Assembly: GCA_028277865.1 (NCBI GenBank) | Contig: JANQFM010000619.1 | Span: 1-19,910 of the forward strand | DNA: 19,910 nt | Source: Acidobacteriota bacterium | GTDB lineage: Bacteria > Acidobacteriota > UBA6911 > RPQK01 > DATIPO01 | Direction: 5' to 3' | Part shown: positions 8,535 through 15,846 of the stretch, one piece after another | Numbering within the stretch: the stretch's first letter is position 1 | Layout of the letters: every line of letters begins with the position of its first letter | Translations under genes and position numbers: made by a program | Notes under the pieces: generated by a model | Seen by the model: the letters and a program-made list of their open reading frames with translations, nothing else | What the model was told of the DNA's origin: nothing | The model's database searches: none

Positions 8535-9953
8535 TTATTCCTGCTTGGCTTCCGCTTCTTCCCCGGCGCCGTTCAAATCGTTTTGCAGCCAGCGGATGGT
8601 GTCGGGGTTGGCGGCCCCCGTATCGTCCAAAAGGGTTTGGTCGGGGAGTTGAGGGTAATCGGCCAACAGCGCCTTCAGGGCCGAGCGGATGGCCTCGGCG
8701 GCCGAGCTGTAGCCCAGTTCCTTGCAGGCCTGGATGGCATAGCGCTGCAAATCCAGCCAGCCTCGCCCGCAGGCCTCTCCCATAGCGGCCTCGGCGGTGT
8801 CCAGCACCTCCTTCCAGCGTCCCGCGCCCGCATGCCGTTTCAAGGCCGATCGGACTGAGGTCGAGGGGGCTGCCAACTGGGACGCGTTGATCTGCTGGCC
8901 CGATGAGCGGAGCTCCCCCCAGCGGATGGCCCTTAGGACCAGGTAGGGAACGGGGCTTGCCGGTTCGGTGCGCCTCAAGTAAGCGGCAACCGCTACAAGA
9001 TGTCCGATGGCTTCCTTCTTGTTGGCGGGTTCGCCCGAGAGCAGCTTCCCTGCGGAAATGGCGGGTTCGGCAGCATCCCGGCCCTCGGCCGCCTCCAGCT
9101 CCTCCCCTTCCTCCTCTTCAACCGCCTCCTCTTCTTGCGGCTCTTCGACTTCAACCGGATCGGGATCCTTTTCCAGCTTCTCCTTGAGGATGATGCCGAT
9201 TCGGTTTTGAATTTCCTCCAGGGTGGTCCTGAGCAGCCGGAAACTGGGTGCAACGTCTTCGAACTTCTCCTCGCACAGCTCGTCCAATGCCTGCAAAGAC
9301 TCTCTGGCGGCCTGCAGTTCGGCGGAGAGTATCTTGTAGAAATCCTTGTGGGTCTTGTCGATTGTCTCATCGACATCTTCGGGAGCGATCTTGCCGGCCT
9401 CGAGGCCTTCCTTGCGGAGCCTCTTTTTTTCGTCCGTGGTGCAGTCTTTTTCGTAGCCCAGCAGCCGCGAGGCCTCGTAATCGATCCAGCTCAGATCGTC
9501 GTTGGCGATGGCGATCCTCTTGACAGCCAGGGTCGGTGAAGACGACTTGGAGGGCTCCAGATAGCTGCCCAGCCAATCCAGGGGAGCAGCCCTGAACTCC
9601 AGGTCGTCGTCCTCAATGGCCGGATAGAGGGTCTCCCAGAAGTTGTCGATCAGGGCCCGGATCAAATCCAGGCCTTCGACGAGCCCTGCCAGGGAATCGC
9701 GCACGGTCAGCGCTTCGGTCAGCCAAACCGCGATTTGAAGGTCTTTGGATTTTTCCGTGAGCGCTTCGGTGGCCAGGCGGATCACCAGTCCGGGCTCGAA
9801 CTCTTTGATTTCATGCTCCCAAACCCCGGCAGGCCCGGAATCCTCCTGCCTGCGAGCCTCTTTGATCTCGTCGTAGAGGTCGGAATAGTAGAGGTCTTCG
9901 CCGCTTGGATTGTCGCCGGTGAAGGGTTCAAGAATGTTGTCGGGTAATGACAT
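8535..9953 (-). CDS. tssA: TssA, T6SS assembly/cap protein (ImpA N-terminal family)
   Basis: TssA primes baseplate and tube-sheath assembly and can cap the growing distal end. The 472-residue protein begins with an ImpA-type N-domain (FTGDNPSGEDLYYSDLYDEI; KEFEPGLVIRLATEALTEKS; FWETLYPAIEDDD). A strongly acidic Glu-rich linker follows at about 270-300. The C-terminal domain has RRTEPASPVPYLVLRAIRWG, seen in many TssA proteins. I use the ATG at 9953, five bases after the tagJ stop. An in-frame TTG at 9962 overlaps that stop by four bases and would add three residues; neither has a strong Shine-Dalgarno sequence. In the P. aeruginosa H1 cluster tssA lies in the opposite, divergent operon, so its place here between tagJ and tssE differs. 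Confidence 0.93.
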   Translation of the reverse strand: MSLPDNILEPFTGDNPSGEDLYYSDLYDEIKEARRQEDSGPAGVWEHEIKEFEPGLVIRLATEALTEKSKDLQIAVWLTEALTVRDSLAGLVEGLDLIRALIDNFWETLYPAIEDDDLEFRAAPLDWLGSYLEPSKSSSPTLAVKRIAIANDDLSWIDYEASRLLGYEKDCTTDEKKRLRKEGLEAGKIAPEDVDETIDKTHKDFYKILSAELQAARESLQALDELCEEKFEDVAPSFRLLRTTLEEIQNRIGIILKEKLEKDPDPVEVEEPQEEEAVEEEEGEELEAAEGRDAAEPAISAGKLLSGEPANKKEAIGHLVAVAAYLRRTEPASPVPYLVLRAIRWGELRSSGQQINASQLAAPSTSVRSALKRHAGAGRWKEVLDTAEAAMGEACGRGWLDLQRYAIQACKELGYSSAAEAIRSALKALLADYPQLPDQTLLDDTGAANPDTIRWLQNDLNGAGEEAEAKQE

Positions 9954-9958
9954 GGCGG

Positions 9959-10678
9959 TCAAGCCGGGGCCGAGGCGGGTGTGATTTCCAGCTTGCGGAT
10001 CTCCAGAAAGGGGAATTCCTCGCCGTCGACCAGCAGCATCTTTTGCCCGAAAGGAAGTTCATCGCCATCCTCCTCCCGGCACCACTCGCTGACCCGGCCC
10101 AGCCTCACGGCGTCATCCGGGTGCTGCCAGGACAGCGGCGAAAGGGCGGGCAGCAGCACCTCGCCAAGATCCTGGTCCTTCAGTTCCGGCCCGGCCTGAA
10201 GCTGGGCTGGAACCCAGAGCAGGTCGCGCAGCCGCCGGGGAGGTTGGGCTTCGATGCCGGCCACATGCTCCAGGGGAATCCACATGTAGTCGCCGGCTGC
10301 GAAAACCTCCAGCCTGTTGCCGATGCGGGGATCGGCATCGCACAGTGAAAGGACTGGCTTGCCGTTGAGCGTGGCCGCCACCCCCGTCGGCCGGTCCGAA
10401 GGCGAGCCGGGATAGTCTTTCTCCTCGAAGAGCCGGCTGCGGGTTTTCTCGGCATGCAGCGCCGACTTGTAGAGCATGGCGCCCACCATCGACTTCTCGC
10501 CCCCTCGTGCCAGCACTTCCAGCTGTTTTTCAGCCCGTTCGAACTGGCCGGCGAAGCAAAGGAGTTCGAAAAGGAAGGTGCGCCGCTTGCGGTCGGTGGG
10601 CAAGTCGCGCAGCTCGGCAGTGAGCGATTGAATGGCCTCGTCGAGTTGGCCGGCCCGAAAGAGCTTTTCTGCTTTCAT
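9959..10678 (-). CDS. tagJ: TagJ / ImpE-family T6SS accessory protein
   Basis: This 239-residue protein belongs to the ImpE/SciE (TagJ, HsiE) family. In P. aeruginosa HsiE1 binds the sheath protein TssB and ClpV and is thought to assist sheath recycling; it is present in only some T6SS lineages. The sequence starts with a TPR-like helical pair (AEKLFRAGQLDEAIQSLTAE, LLCFAGQFERAEKQLEVLAR). It continues with the conserved NGKPVLSLCDADPRIGNRLE and YMWIPLEHVAGIE and ends in the beta-rich C-domain. It follows hcp across a 205-bp gap with a strong hairpin and is nearly contiguous with tssA. The ATG at 10678 has little Shine-Dalgarno support. Confidence 0.92.
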   Translation of the reverse strand: MKAEKLFRAGQLDEAIQSLTAELRDLPTDRKRRTFLFELLCFAGQFERAEKQLEVLARGGEKSMVGAMLYKSALHAEKTRSRLFEEKDYPGSPSDRPTGVAATLNGKPVLSLCDADPRIGNRLEVFAAGDYMWIPLEHVAGIEAQPPRRLRDLLWVPAQLQAGPELKDQDLGEVLLPALSPLSWQHPDDAVRLGRVSEWCREEDGDELPFGQKMLLVDGEEFPFLEIRKLEITPASAPA

Positions 10679-10790
10679 GATGCAGCACGCTTAGGAGCGC
10701 ACGATGGCAGCACTCCCCTCCTGAGATGGGCCTGCAAGGCAGAGCCCGAAACCCACAAACCGGCTCTGGCTGCGCAAGGGTAAACACTGT

Positions 10791-10848
10791 TTGCATCCGC
10801 GCTGGCGGAGCCTGGCCCCGGCTCCGTCAGCGCGGCGCCTTGATGCAA
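10791..10848. other. Strong GC-rich hairpin in the hcp-tagJ gap
   Basis: Arms 10797-10812 and 10820-10835 pair over 16 positions with a single G-T wobble around a 7-base loop (TGGCCCC). The outer bases TTGCATC (10791-10797) and GATGCAA (10842-10848) can extend the stem past a 6-base bulge. It lies 36 bases after the hcp stop on the minus strand and has no following T run, so it looks more like an attenuator or an mRNA 3'-end protector than a classical terminator. A weaker pair (CAGAGCC/GGCTCTG, about 10740-10768) sits between it and tagJ. No gene is visible in 10679-10883. Confidence 0.75.
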
Positions 10849-10883
10849 CTTCAGTCCGTTTTCGTATCCCCGGCCGAGCGTTT

Positions 10884-11369
10884 TTAGGCAGCCTTGTTGG
10901 TCTTGAGGTTCCAGGAGCCCTGGCCGGTCTTTCCAGCGGCGCCTGTCTCTGTTTGCGCCGTGTAGTCGATCTGGATCTCAGCAAAAGATATGGTCAGCGA
11001 TTCCCCGGGCTTGGGTCCGGCCGCGGCGCCCCCCCAGTTGACGCTGTCGATAAAGACCTGTTTCATCTTGACCACGTAGTATTCGAGCGGAGAATCGCCG
11101 CCGGCTTCCCGGACACAAAGCGTCGCTTCATCGAAGTGGGTGCCGTCGCAGCACTTTTGAAAGAGCTTGGCGCTGGCCAGATCAACCTCCTTTTGAATCG
11201 ACAGGCTGCTGATATCGACCTTCCCGGCGCCCGACCCGGCGCCGGTCCCAACACTGCTGGGATTGCTGGCGCCCAGGCTGAAGCTGTGAACATCGATCTC
11301 GTCCTCGTGTCCGTGAGCCTTGGACTCGCCGTCCACGCCGCTGATCTTCAGAAAAATTTCCATACCCAT
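10884..11369 (-). CDS. hcp: Hcp / TssD, T6SS inner tube protein
   Basis: Hcp hexamers stack into the tube that is propelled out of the cell. The 161-residue protein fits the family length. It has the typical N-terminus (EIFLKISGVDGESKAHGHED, then EIDVHSFSLG), the ISSLSIQKEVDLASAKLFQKC segment and the C-terminal strands (EYYVVKMKQVFIDSVNW, ESLTISFAEIQIDYT). A Gly/Ser/Ala-rich loop at about 41-50 is somewhat long. The start at 11369 has a strong Shine-Dalgarno sequence (AGGAGG, ten bases upstream), the best in the operon and in keeping with the high output Hcp needs. A second Met two codons in (11363) is possible. Hairpins lie on both sides of the gene. Confidence 0.96.
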   Translation of the reverse strand: MGMEIFLKISGVDGESKAHGHEDEIDVHSFSLGASNPSSVGTGAGSGAGKVDISSLSIQKEVDLASAKLFQKCCDGTHFDEATLCVREAGGDSPLEYYVVKMKQVFIDSVNWGGAAAGPKPGESLTISFAEIQIDYTAQTETGAAGKTGQGSWNLKTNKAA

Positions 11370-11390
11370 GTGTCATCTTCCTCCTGATTT

Positions 11391-11419
11391 GGCTATTGGC
11401 AAAAATAAGCAAATGTCAA
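11391..11419 (-). promoter_or_regulatory. Tentative sigma70-type promoter for hcp
   Basis: On the minus strand a perfect TTGACA (11419-11414) lies in an unusually AT-rich stretch just upstream of the hcp Shine-Dalgarno sequence. The matching -10 is weak (AATAGC at 16-bp spacing, or ATAGCC at 17). If real it would give hcp its own promoter inside the operon. Confidence 0.3.
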
Positions 11420-11422
11420 TTG

Positions 11423-11448
11423 GGGCCAAAAACGGAGATTTTTGACCC
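11423..11448. other. Hairpin in the tssC-hcp gap
   Basis: GGCCAAAAA (11424-11432) pairs with TTTTTGACC (11439-11447), with one wobble, around a 6-base loop; one flanking G-C pair extends it. It starts three bases after the tssC stop codon on the minus strand. It could attenuate read-through into hcp or act as a weak terminator. Confidence 0.5.
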
Positions 11449-11450
11449 GA

Positions 11451-12938
11451 TCATTTTGCCGGCGGCGGCAAATCAGCCACCAGACGCAGCGAAACAGTCA
11501 GTTCATCCAGCTGAAAATGGGGTCTCATAAAAGCAACTGCCCGATAGGCGCCGGGCTTTCCGGCCACTTCGACCACATCGACGCGCGCTTCCCGCAAGGG
11601 CTTGCGAGCCTTGACCGGATGAGGCGCATCATCGTCGGCGATGGTGTAATGGGCGATCCAGTTGTTGAGGAAAGTCTCGCACTGGCTGCGGCTCATAAAG
11701 CTGCCGATCTTGTCGCGCATCATCGCCTTGAGGTAGTGGGCAAAGCGCGAGACGGCCAGGATGTAGGGCAGCTGGGTGGACAAGCGGGCGTTGGCGTTGG
11801 CGGCATCCTTGTCGTAAAGGCGCGCTTTCTGGGCCGACTGGACGCTGAAGAAGGCGGCGTAGTCGGTGCCCTTGCAATGGACCAGCGGGACGAAGCCCGA
11901 GTCTGCCAGCTCTTTTTCGCGCCGGTCGGTGATGGCGATTTCGGTGGGGCACTTCATGGCCACGTCCCCTTCGTCGGTCTCGAAGTTGTGGACGGGCAGG
12001 TCCTCCACCAGCCCTCCTCCTTCGACGCCCCGGATGGCCGCGCACCAGTTGTATTTGGCGAAGGCTTCGGTCAGGCGGGTGCCCAGTGCATAGGCTGCAT
12101 TGCCCCACAGGTACTTGCTGTGATCCCTGCCGTCCACATCCTCTTCGAAGTTGAAGGCCTCCACCGGATTCGTCTCCGATCCGTAGGGCATTCGCATCAG
12201 GATGTGGGGCAGTGCCAAACCGACATAGCGGGAGTCGTCGCTGTCGCGAAAAGACCTCCACTTGGCGTAGGCGGTGGTGTCGAAGACCTTGGCAATATCG
12301 CGGATCCGGCCCAGCCGGGTGAAGCTCTCCAGATTGAGCATCCCCGCTGAGGCGGCCGTCAGGAATGGCGCGTGGGCGGCAGCCGCGACGTTGGACATCT
12401 TGGCCAGCAGCTCCATGTCCATGGGGCTCTTGTCAAATTCGTAGTCCCCGATCATGGCCGCAAAGGGATCGCCTCCGAAAACGCCGTACTCTTCTTCGTA
12501 GACCTTCTTGAAGATCTCGCTCTGATCGAATTCCGCTGCCCGGCGCAAATCGTTGAGCAGCTCTCTCTTAGTGACGTTGATGACTCGGATCTTGAGCATG
12601 ACGCTGGTTTCGCTCTTGTCGAGCAGGTAGCGCAGGCCCCTCCAGCTTCCCTCCAGCTTTTGAAAGCGGGGATGGTGCATGATTTCGCTGAGCTGAGCGG
12701 AAATCAGCTTGTCGATCTGAGCGATCCGCTTGCCGACCATTTCCTCGGTGTCGCGGGCCTCCAGCATCTCGCCGGCCAGGACCTGGTTGATGAATTCCCT
12801 GACCAGGCCTTTGCCCCGCTCCTGGGAACGGGAGTCGCCGCCCAGGCCGCCATCGGCCACAATCTCATCCAAAAGACTGAGCTCTTCTTGCTCTTCTGCC
12901 GCTGCCTGTTGTTGAGCGGATTCCTGTGCCTCACTCAT
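11451..12938 (-). CDS. tssC: TssC, T6SS contractile sheath large subunit
   Basis: TssC (VipB/ImpC family) pairs with TssB to build the contractile sheath around Hcp. The 495-residue length is normal. Landmarks include LSLLDEIVADGG (about 20-31), PRFQKLEGSWRGLRYLL (90-106), LKIRVINVTKRELLNDL (115-131), AAHAPFLTAASAGM (187-200), HILMRMPYGSETNPVEAFNF (245-264), SKYLWGNAAYAL (274-285) and GFVPLVHCKGTDYAAFF (348-364). The complete C-terminal domain runs from about 373 to 495 (PYILAVSRFAHYLKAMMRDK; FQLDELTVSLRLVADLPP). Its ATG overlaps the tssB stop by eight bases, and a GGAGG-rich Shine-Dalgarno sequence lies inside tssB. This is the complete canonical copy, unlike the truncated TssC-like half in the neighbouring divergent gene. 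Confidence 0.97.
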   Translation of the reverse strand: MSEAQESAQQQAAAEEQEELSLLDEIVADGGLGGDSRSQERGKGLVREFINQVLAGEMLEARDTEEMVGKRIAQIDKLISAQLSEIMHHPRFQKLEGSWRGLRYLLDKSETSVMLKIRVINVTKRELLNDLRRAAEFDQSEIFKKVYEEEYGVFGGDPFAAMIGDYEFDKSPMDMELLAKMSNVAAAAHAPFLTAASAGMLNLESFTRLGRIRDIAKVFDTTAYAKWRSFRDSDDSRYVGLALPHILMRMPYGSETNPVEAFNFEEDVDGRDHSKYLWGNAAYALGTRLTEAFAKYNWCAAIRGVEGGGLVEDLPVHNFETDEGDVAMKCPTEIAITDRREKELADSGFVPLVHCKGTDYAAFFSVQSAQKARLYDKDAANANARLSTQLPYILAVSRFAHYLKAMMRDKIGSFMSRSQCETFLNNWIAHYTIADDDAPHPVKARKPLREARVDVVEVAGKPGAYRAVAFMRPHFQLDELTVSLRLVADLPPPAK

Positions 12939-13491
12939 CGGAGCCCCCCTCCTCTCCTTCCGGGGCGCCTTCCTCAGCGCCTTCTTCGGTGGTCATTTCA
13001 GCCTTCAGTTTCTCCATTTTGTCAGAGCTGGCCACCACTTCCTGCAGCAGCTCGTCGAGCGCTTCGTTGGTCTGGAGGTCGCCCTGCAGATCCCTGAGCT
13101 TGGTGCGCAGATCGAGCAACTTCTTGAGCGACGGCACCTGCTTGGCGACCTCTTCCGGCTCGAAGTCGTTCAAGCTCTTGAAATTGAGGTCCACCTTGAT
13201 GTTGCCTGCATCGGGATCGTCGCTGAGCTTGTTCTCGACCGAATAGGCCAGGTGAGGTGCCATTTTGCCCAGCACCTCGTCGAAGTTGTCCGGGTTCAGG
13301 TCGACGAACTTGCGGTCCTTCACGGGCGGCAGCTTGTCCTTCGGCTGGCCGCTGAAATCTCCCAGGACTCCCATGACAAAGGGGATTTCCTTGATCTCGA
13401 TGGCGTCACCGATCTCGACCTCGTACTCGATCTGGACACGCGGCGGGCGCACCCGCGACAGTTTCTTTTGGATGCTCTCTCTTGTAGCCAT
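12931..13491 (-). CDS. tssB: TssB, T6SS contractile sheath small subunit
   Basis: TssB (VipA/ImpB family) forms the sheath protomer with TssC and presents the helix recognised by ClpV. The 186-residue protein shows RPPRVQIEYEVEIGDAIEIK (16-35), IPFVMGVLGDFSG (36-48), RKFVDLNPDNFDEVLGKMAP (60-79) and FKSLNDFEPEEVAKQVPSL (104-122). An acidic Glu/Gly tail lies beyond residue 168. The ATG at 13491 is preceded by AAAGGA at a suitable distance. It is the first gene of the minus-strand operon and faces the TssB-TssC fusion gene across a 577-bp divergent region. Confidence 0.97.
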   Translation of the reverse strand: MATRESIQKKLSRVRPPRVQIEYEVEIGDAIEIKEIPFVMGVLGDFSGQPKDKLPPVKDRKFVDLNPDNFDEVLGKMAPHLAYSVENKLSDDPDAGNIKVDLNFKSLNDFEPEEVAKQVPSLKKLLDLRTKLRDLQGDLQTNEALDELLQEVVASSDKMEKLKAEMTTEEGAEEGAPEGEEGGSDE

Positions 13492-13543
13492 CTCTTACGT
13501 CCTTTCACGAAGCATGGATATCCTCCCGCTTCCCGGCCTCGAT

Positions 13544-13559
13544 TGGCGCAAGCATTGCC
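13544..13559 (+). promoter_or_regulatory. Sigma54-like -24/-12 element
   Basis: TGGCGCAAGCATTGCC matches the sigma54 pattern (TGGC, a C at the expected position, then TTGC with correct GG-to-GC spacing). Read on the plus strand it points at the fusion gene and tssK, though about 500 bp upstream of them. The GG-N10-GC spacing also holds on the minus strand, pointing at tssB from about 53 bp, but with a poorer -12 box. Several proteobacterial T6SS clusters are sigma54-controlled. This is a single motif match and could be chance. Confidence 0.35.
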
Positions 13560-13644
13560 GCAGCCACTTTTGGAAACGGAACATTCAAAGGAACCTCTCT
13601 TGCTCCTGCCACCCTGAGAATCTTGGGAAACTGGCAGTAAAAAT

Positions 13645-13674
13645 ATTATCCAGCCTGGCTGCCGCTGAAGTCAA
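13645..13674 (-). promoter_or_regulatory. Sigma70-type promoter for the tssB operon
   Basis: On the minus strand TTGACT (13674-13669) is followed after 18 bp by GATAAT (13650-13645), each matching the consensus at five of six positions. Transcription would begin near 13638, giving a leader of about 147 bases before the tssB ATG. It is the best sigma70-type match I found in the divergent region. Confidence 0.5.
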
Positions 13675-14068
13675 GTTGCCCAGCCTCAAGCAATTCCCCT
13701 TTTTCCTTGCCTCAAAACCCGGATGCGGGCACTCGGGAAAGAAGAGCCGACGAAATCCCGAATGACTGTTCTTTCATCTGTCTCCTTGCCTTGTATACAT
13801 AAGACGAAATCGATTCGGCGATCTCCTCACCTCAACGGCCAAGAATCTGGATCTGTCTTTTCCCTGTCTCGGGATGGAACATTATCTCGGCAACCCGCGA
13901 AAATGTGCGCTTTTAGGTTCGAGGCTCGTGATCGGCTGAGAATCCGGTATCATGTCTTAACGGCACAGCACCCCGGCAGCCTCCAGGAGGGTTCCTTGTC
14001 CAGAAAAATCAAACACCGGTCGCCGGGTCTCAGCCAGTGTTCGGCACTCAGCATGGAGGGCCACGAGA

Positions 14069-15622
14069 ATGTCCAAGTTTTCGTTCGATTCAGTTCAGCT
14101 TGATGTCGAAGCCGGGCGTGGGGAATCCCCTCAGCCCCGTCCGCCGGACTCGGGTTTCCGAATAGCGGTATTGGGCGATTTCAGCGTAGGGGCCGGCGGG
14201 GGTCGGGGAGATTCGTCCGGTCGTCCATTGAAGCCTGTCCTGATCGATCGGGACAACTTCGACTCGGTTCTGCAGAGCATGGATGTACGGCTGGAAGTGG
14301 GGGTCGGTGACTCAGGAGAGGGCATCTCGATGTCCTTTGAGTGCCTGGAGCACTTCGAGCCCGATCAGATCCTGCAGCGCGTCCCCCTTTTTCGGGATCT
14401 GCTGCAGGCCAGGAATCAACTGGCCGACGCACCAGCGGCTGCGGACGTTGCAGCCCCATCGGGCCGGTCCTCTTCCGGGATGGCAGCTCAAGCTGATGCC
14501 GAGCCCCAGCCGCCTGATCCTTCCCAGCTCAACCTGGAAGGCATTTTGGACGAGGCTGTGCAAGCCACCGAGGATCGCTCCCAAACCCAATCGCCTGCCG
14601 CAGCCCGCAAGCCGGACGCCTTGAGCGATTTCTTGAGGGAGGTGACGGCCAGCCATGCAGCGCCAAAGTCGGATCCCCGCCTCAGCCAACTCGCCGACAG
14701 CCTGGACCAGAGGATCGGAGAAGGGCTGAGGGAGCTGCTGCATCAGCCGGCATTCCAGTCTTTGGAAGCGGCCTGGCGAGGCCTGGACCTGCTCGTCCGA
14801 CGCCTGCCGACTGGAGTATCGCTGAAAATCTTCCTGGTCGACCTGCCCAAAAGGGGTCTGGCAGCAGATCTGGATGGGAAGCATGATCTGAGCCGAACCG
14901 GTCTCTACCAGCTTCTGGTGGAATCTTGGAAGGGCATTCCCGAGGCAGAGCCCTGGTCGCTGGTGGTGGGCAACTACTTTTTTGACGCCCAGTCCCGTGA
15001 CGTGCACTTGCTGGGCCAGATCGCCTCGATTTGCCGACGGGCCGGCGCCCCCTTTCTGGCAGGCGCCCATCCCCGCCTGTTGGGCTGCTCCGGTGTGGCC
15101 GGCCGACCGGACCCTCGGGACTGGGACTTGCCGGCCGAGCCGGAGTTCGCCGAGGCCTGGAGGGCACTGCGCGAGTTGCCCCAGGCCTCTTTTATGGGAC
15201 TCCTTTTCCCCCGCTTTCTGCTGCGCCTGCCCTATGGCGAGGATAGCGAACCAGTGCAAGACCTCGATTTCGAGGAAATGCCGGGGCCGCCCCGCCACGA
15301 GCACTACCTGTGGGGCAATCCTGCCTTTGCCGCCGGCCTGCTCATCGGACAGGCCTTCAGCCGATACGGATGGGATCTTCAACCCGGTGCCCTGCGCCGC
15401 ATCGACGACCTGCCGGCCCACGTCTACCAGCTGCAGGGCGAGTCCTGCCTCAAGCCCTGCGCCGAAGCCCTCTTGGGCGAAAGGGCTGCCGAGGCGATTG
15501 CAGAGAAAGGCATCATGCCGCTGCTGTCGGTCAAGGGAAGCGACCAGGCCGTATTGGTCAGGTTTCATTCGATGTCGGCCCATTCCCCCCCGCTGGCCGG
15601 CCCATGGCAGACGGGGGGATAG
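14069..15622 (+). CDS. TssB-TssC fusion protein lacking the TssC C-terminal domain
   Basis: This 517-residue protein joins two sheath-related parts. Residues ~29-119 align with TssB: FRIAVLGDFS matches MGVLGDFSG, LIDRDNFDSVLQSMDVRLE matches DLNPDNFDEVLGKM, and FECLEHFEPDQILQRVP matches FKSLNDFEPEEVAKQVP. An Ala/Pro/Ser-rich linker (120-190) follows, containing a TssC-like LEGILDEAV. Residues ~200-505 align with TssC: PAFQSLEAAWRGLDLL, LKIFLVDLPKRGLAADL, RRAGAPFLAGAHP, RFLLRLPYGEDSEPV, HEHYLWGNPAFAAG and PLLSVKGSDQ. It stops where canonical TssC has about 120 more residues. GGAGG lies nine bases before the ATG. Complete tssB and tssC sit next door, so it is not the only sheath source. The long intact frame and conserved motifs argue against a pseudogene. 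A specialised baseplate, cap or sheath-initiation role is inference only. It is transcribed with tssK across repeat array C. Confidence 0.88.
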   Translation: MSKFSFDSVQLDVEAGRGESPQPRPPDSGFRIAVLGDFSVGAGGGRGDSSGRPLKPVLIDRDNFDSVLQSMDVRLEVGVGDSGEGISMSFECLEHFEPDQILQRVPLFRDLLQARNQLADAPAAADVAAPSGRSSSGMAAQADAEPQPPDPSQLNLEGILDEAVQATEDRSQTQSPAAARKPDALSDFLREVTASHAAPKSDPRLSQLADSLDQRIGEGLRELLHQPAFQSLEAAWRGLDLLVRRLPTGVSLKIFLVDLPKRGLAADLDGKHDLSRTGLYQLLVESWKGIPEAEPWSLVVGNYFFDAQSRDVHLLGQIASICRRAGAPFLAGAHPRLLGCSGVAGRPDPRDWDLPAEPEFAEAWRALRELPQASFMGLLFPRFLLRLPYGEDSEPVQDLDFEEMPGPPRHEHYLWGNPAFAAGLLIGQAFSRYGWDLQPGALRRIDDLPAHVYQLQGESCLKPCAEALLGERAAEAIAEKGIMPLLSVKGSDQAVLVRFHSMSAHSPPLAGPWQTGG

Positions 15623-15626
15623 GGGA

Positions 15627-15842
15627 CAGTTGGCAGTTGCCAGTTGCCAGTTGCCAGTTGGCAGTTCAGAAGCGGAGAGAGCTTTGAGAGCTTGGATGAT
15701 CAGGAGATCAGGTTTCGCGCTCCGGATTCCGCGATCTGATCGGAGACCCGGTGCCCGCGGCCTGAAACCCGGACCCCCTGGCCAGTCTTTGGACTATACT
15801 CTCCTGCTGACAACTGACAACTGACAACTGACAACTGACAAC
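15627..15842. repeat. Inverted heptamer array C (fusion gene-tssK gap)
   Basis: The left arm (15627-15661) is five units CAGTTGG/CAGTTGC, plus a degenerate CAGTTCA to 15668. The right arm (15808-15842) is five perfect TGACAAC units. Six of seven positions per unit can pair, giving a potential stem of about 35-40 bp around roughly 139 bp. The left arm starts five bases after the fusion-gene stop and the right arm ends four bases before the tssK ATG, so the array spans the entire gap. Confidence 0.92.
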
Positions 15843-15846
15843 TGAA

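Larger units (their letters stand above)
13492..14068. other. Divergent intergenic regulatory region
   Basis: This 577-bp stretch separates divergent tssB and the fusion gene. It holds the promoter candidates listed separately and no recognisable gene. Open frames crossing it (for example a 126-codon plus-strand frame ending at 14103 inside the fusion gene) resemble no known protein. The length is far more than two minimal promoters need, so activator sites are likely, but I can name none. The palindromic TGTATACA at about 13792-13799 is another AT-rich spot that could serve either strand. Confidence 0.6.

Noticed and set aside
10530..10796. An 88-codon minus-strand frame in the hcp-tagJ gap
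   Set aside because: It runs into tagJ in another frame, has no family resemblance and is best explained as chance.
13772..13799. A plus-strand sigma70 promoter using TATACA at 13794
   Set aside because: No acceptable -35 box lies at 16-18 bp spacing, and the site is a short palindrome that could arise by chance.
13723..14103. A 126-codon plus-strand frame in the divergent region
   Set aside because: It overlaps the fusion-gene start, has no Shine-Dalgarno sequence or recognisable motif, and reads like random non-coding sequence.
14312..15583. A 423-codon minus-strand open frame
   Set aside because: It is antisense to the TssB-TssC fusion, whose motifs are clear. The antisense protein resembles nothing and has shadow-frame composition.
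15627..15842. A CRISPR-like array
   Set aside because: Units are 7 bp, directly contiguous and inverted between arms, with no unique spacers of 25-40 bp and no cas genes.
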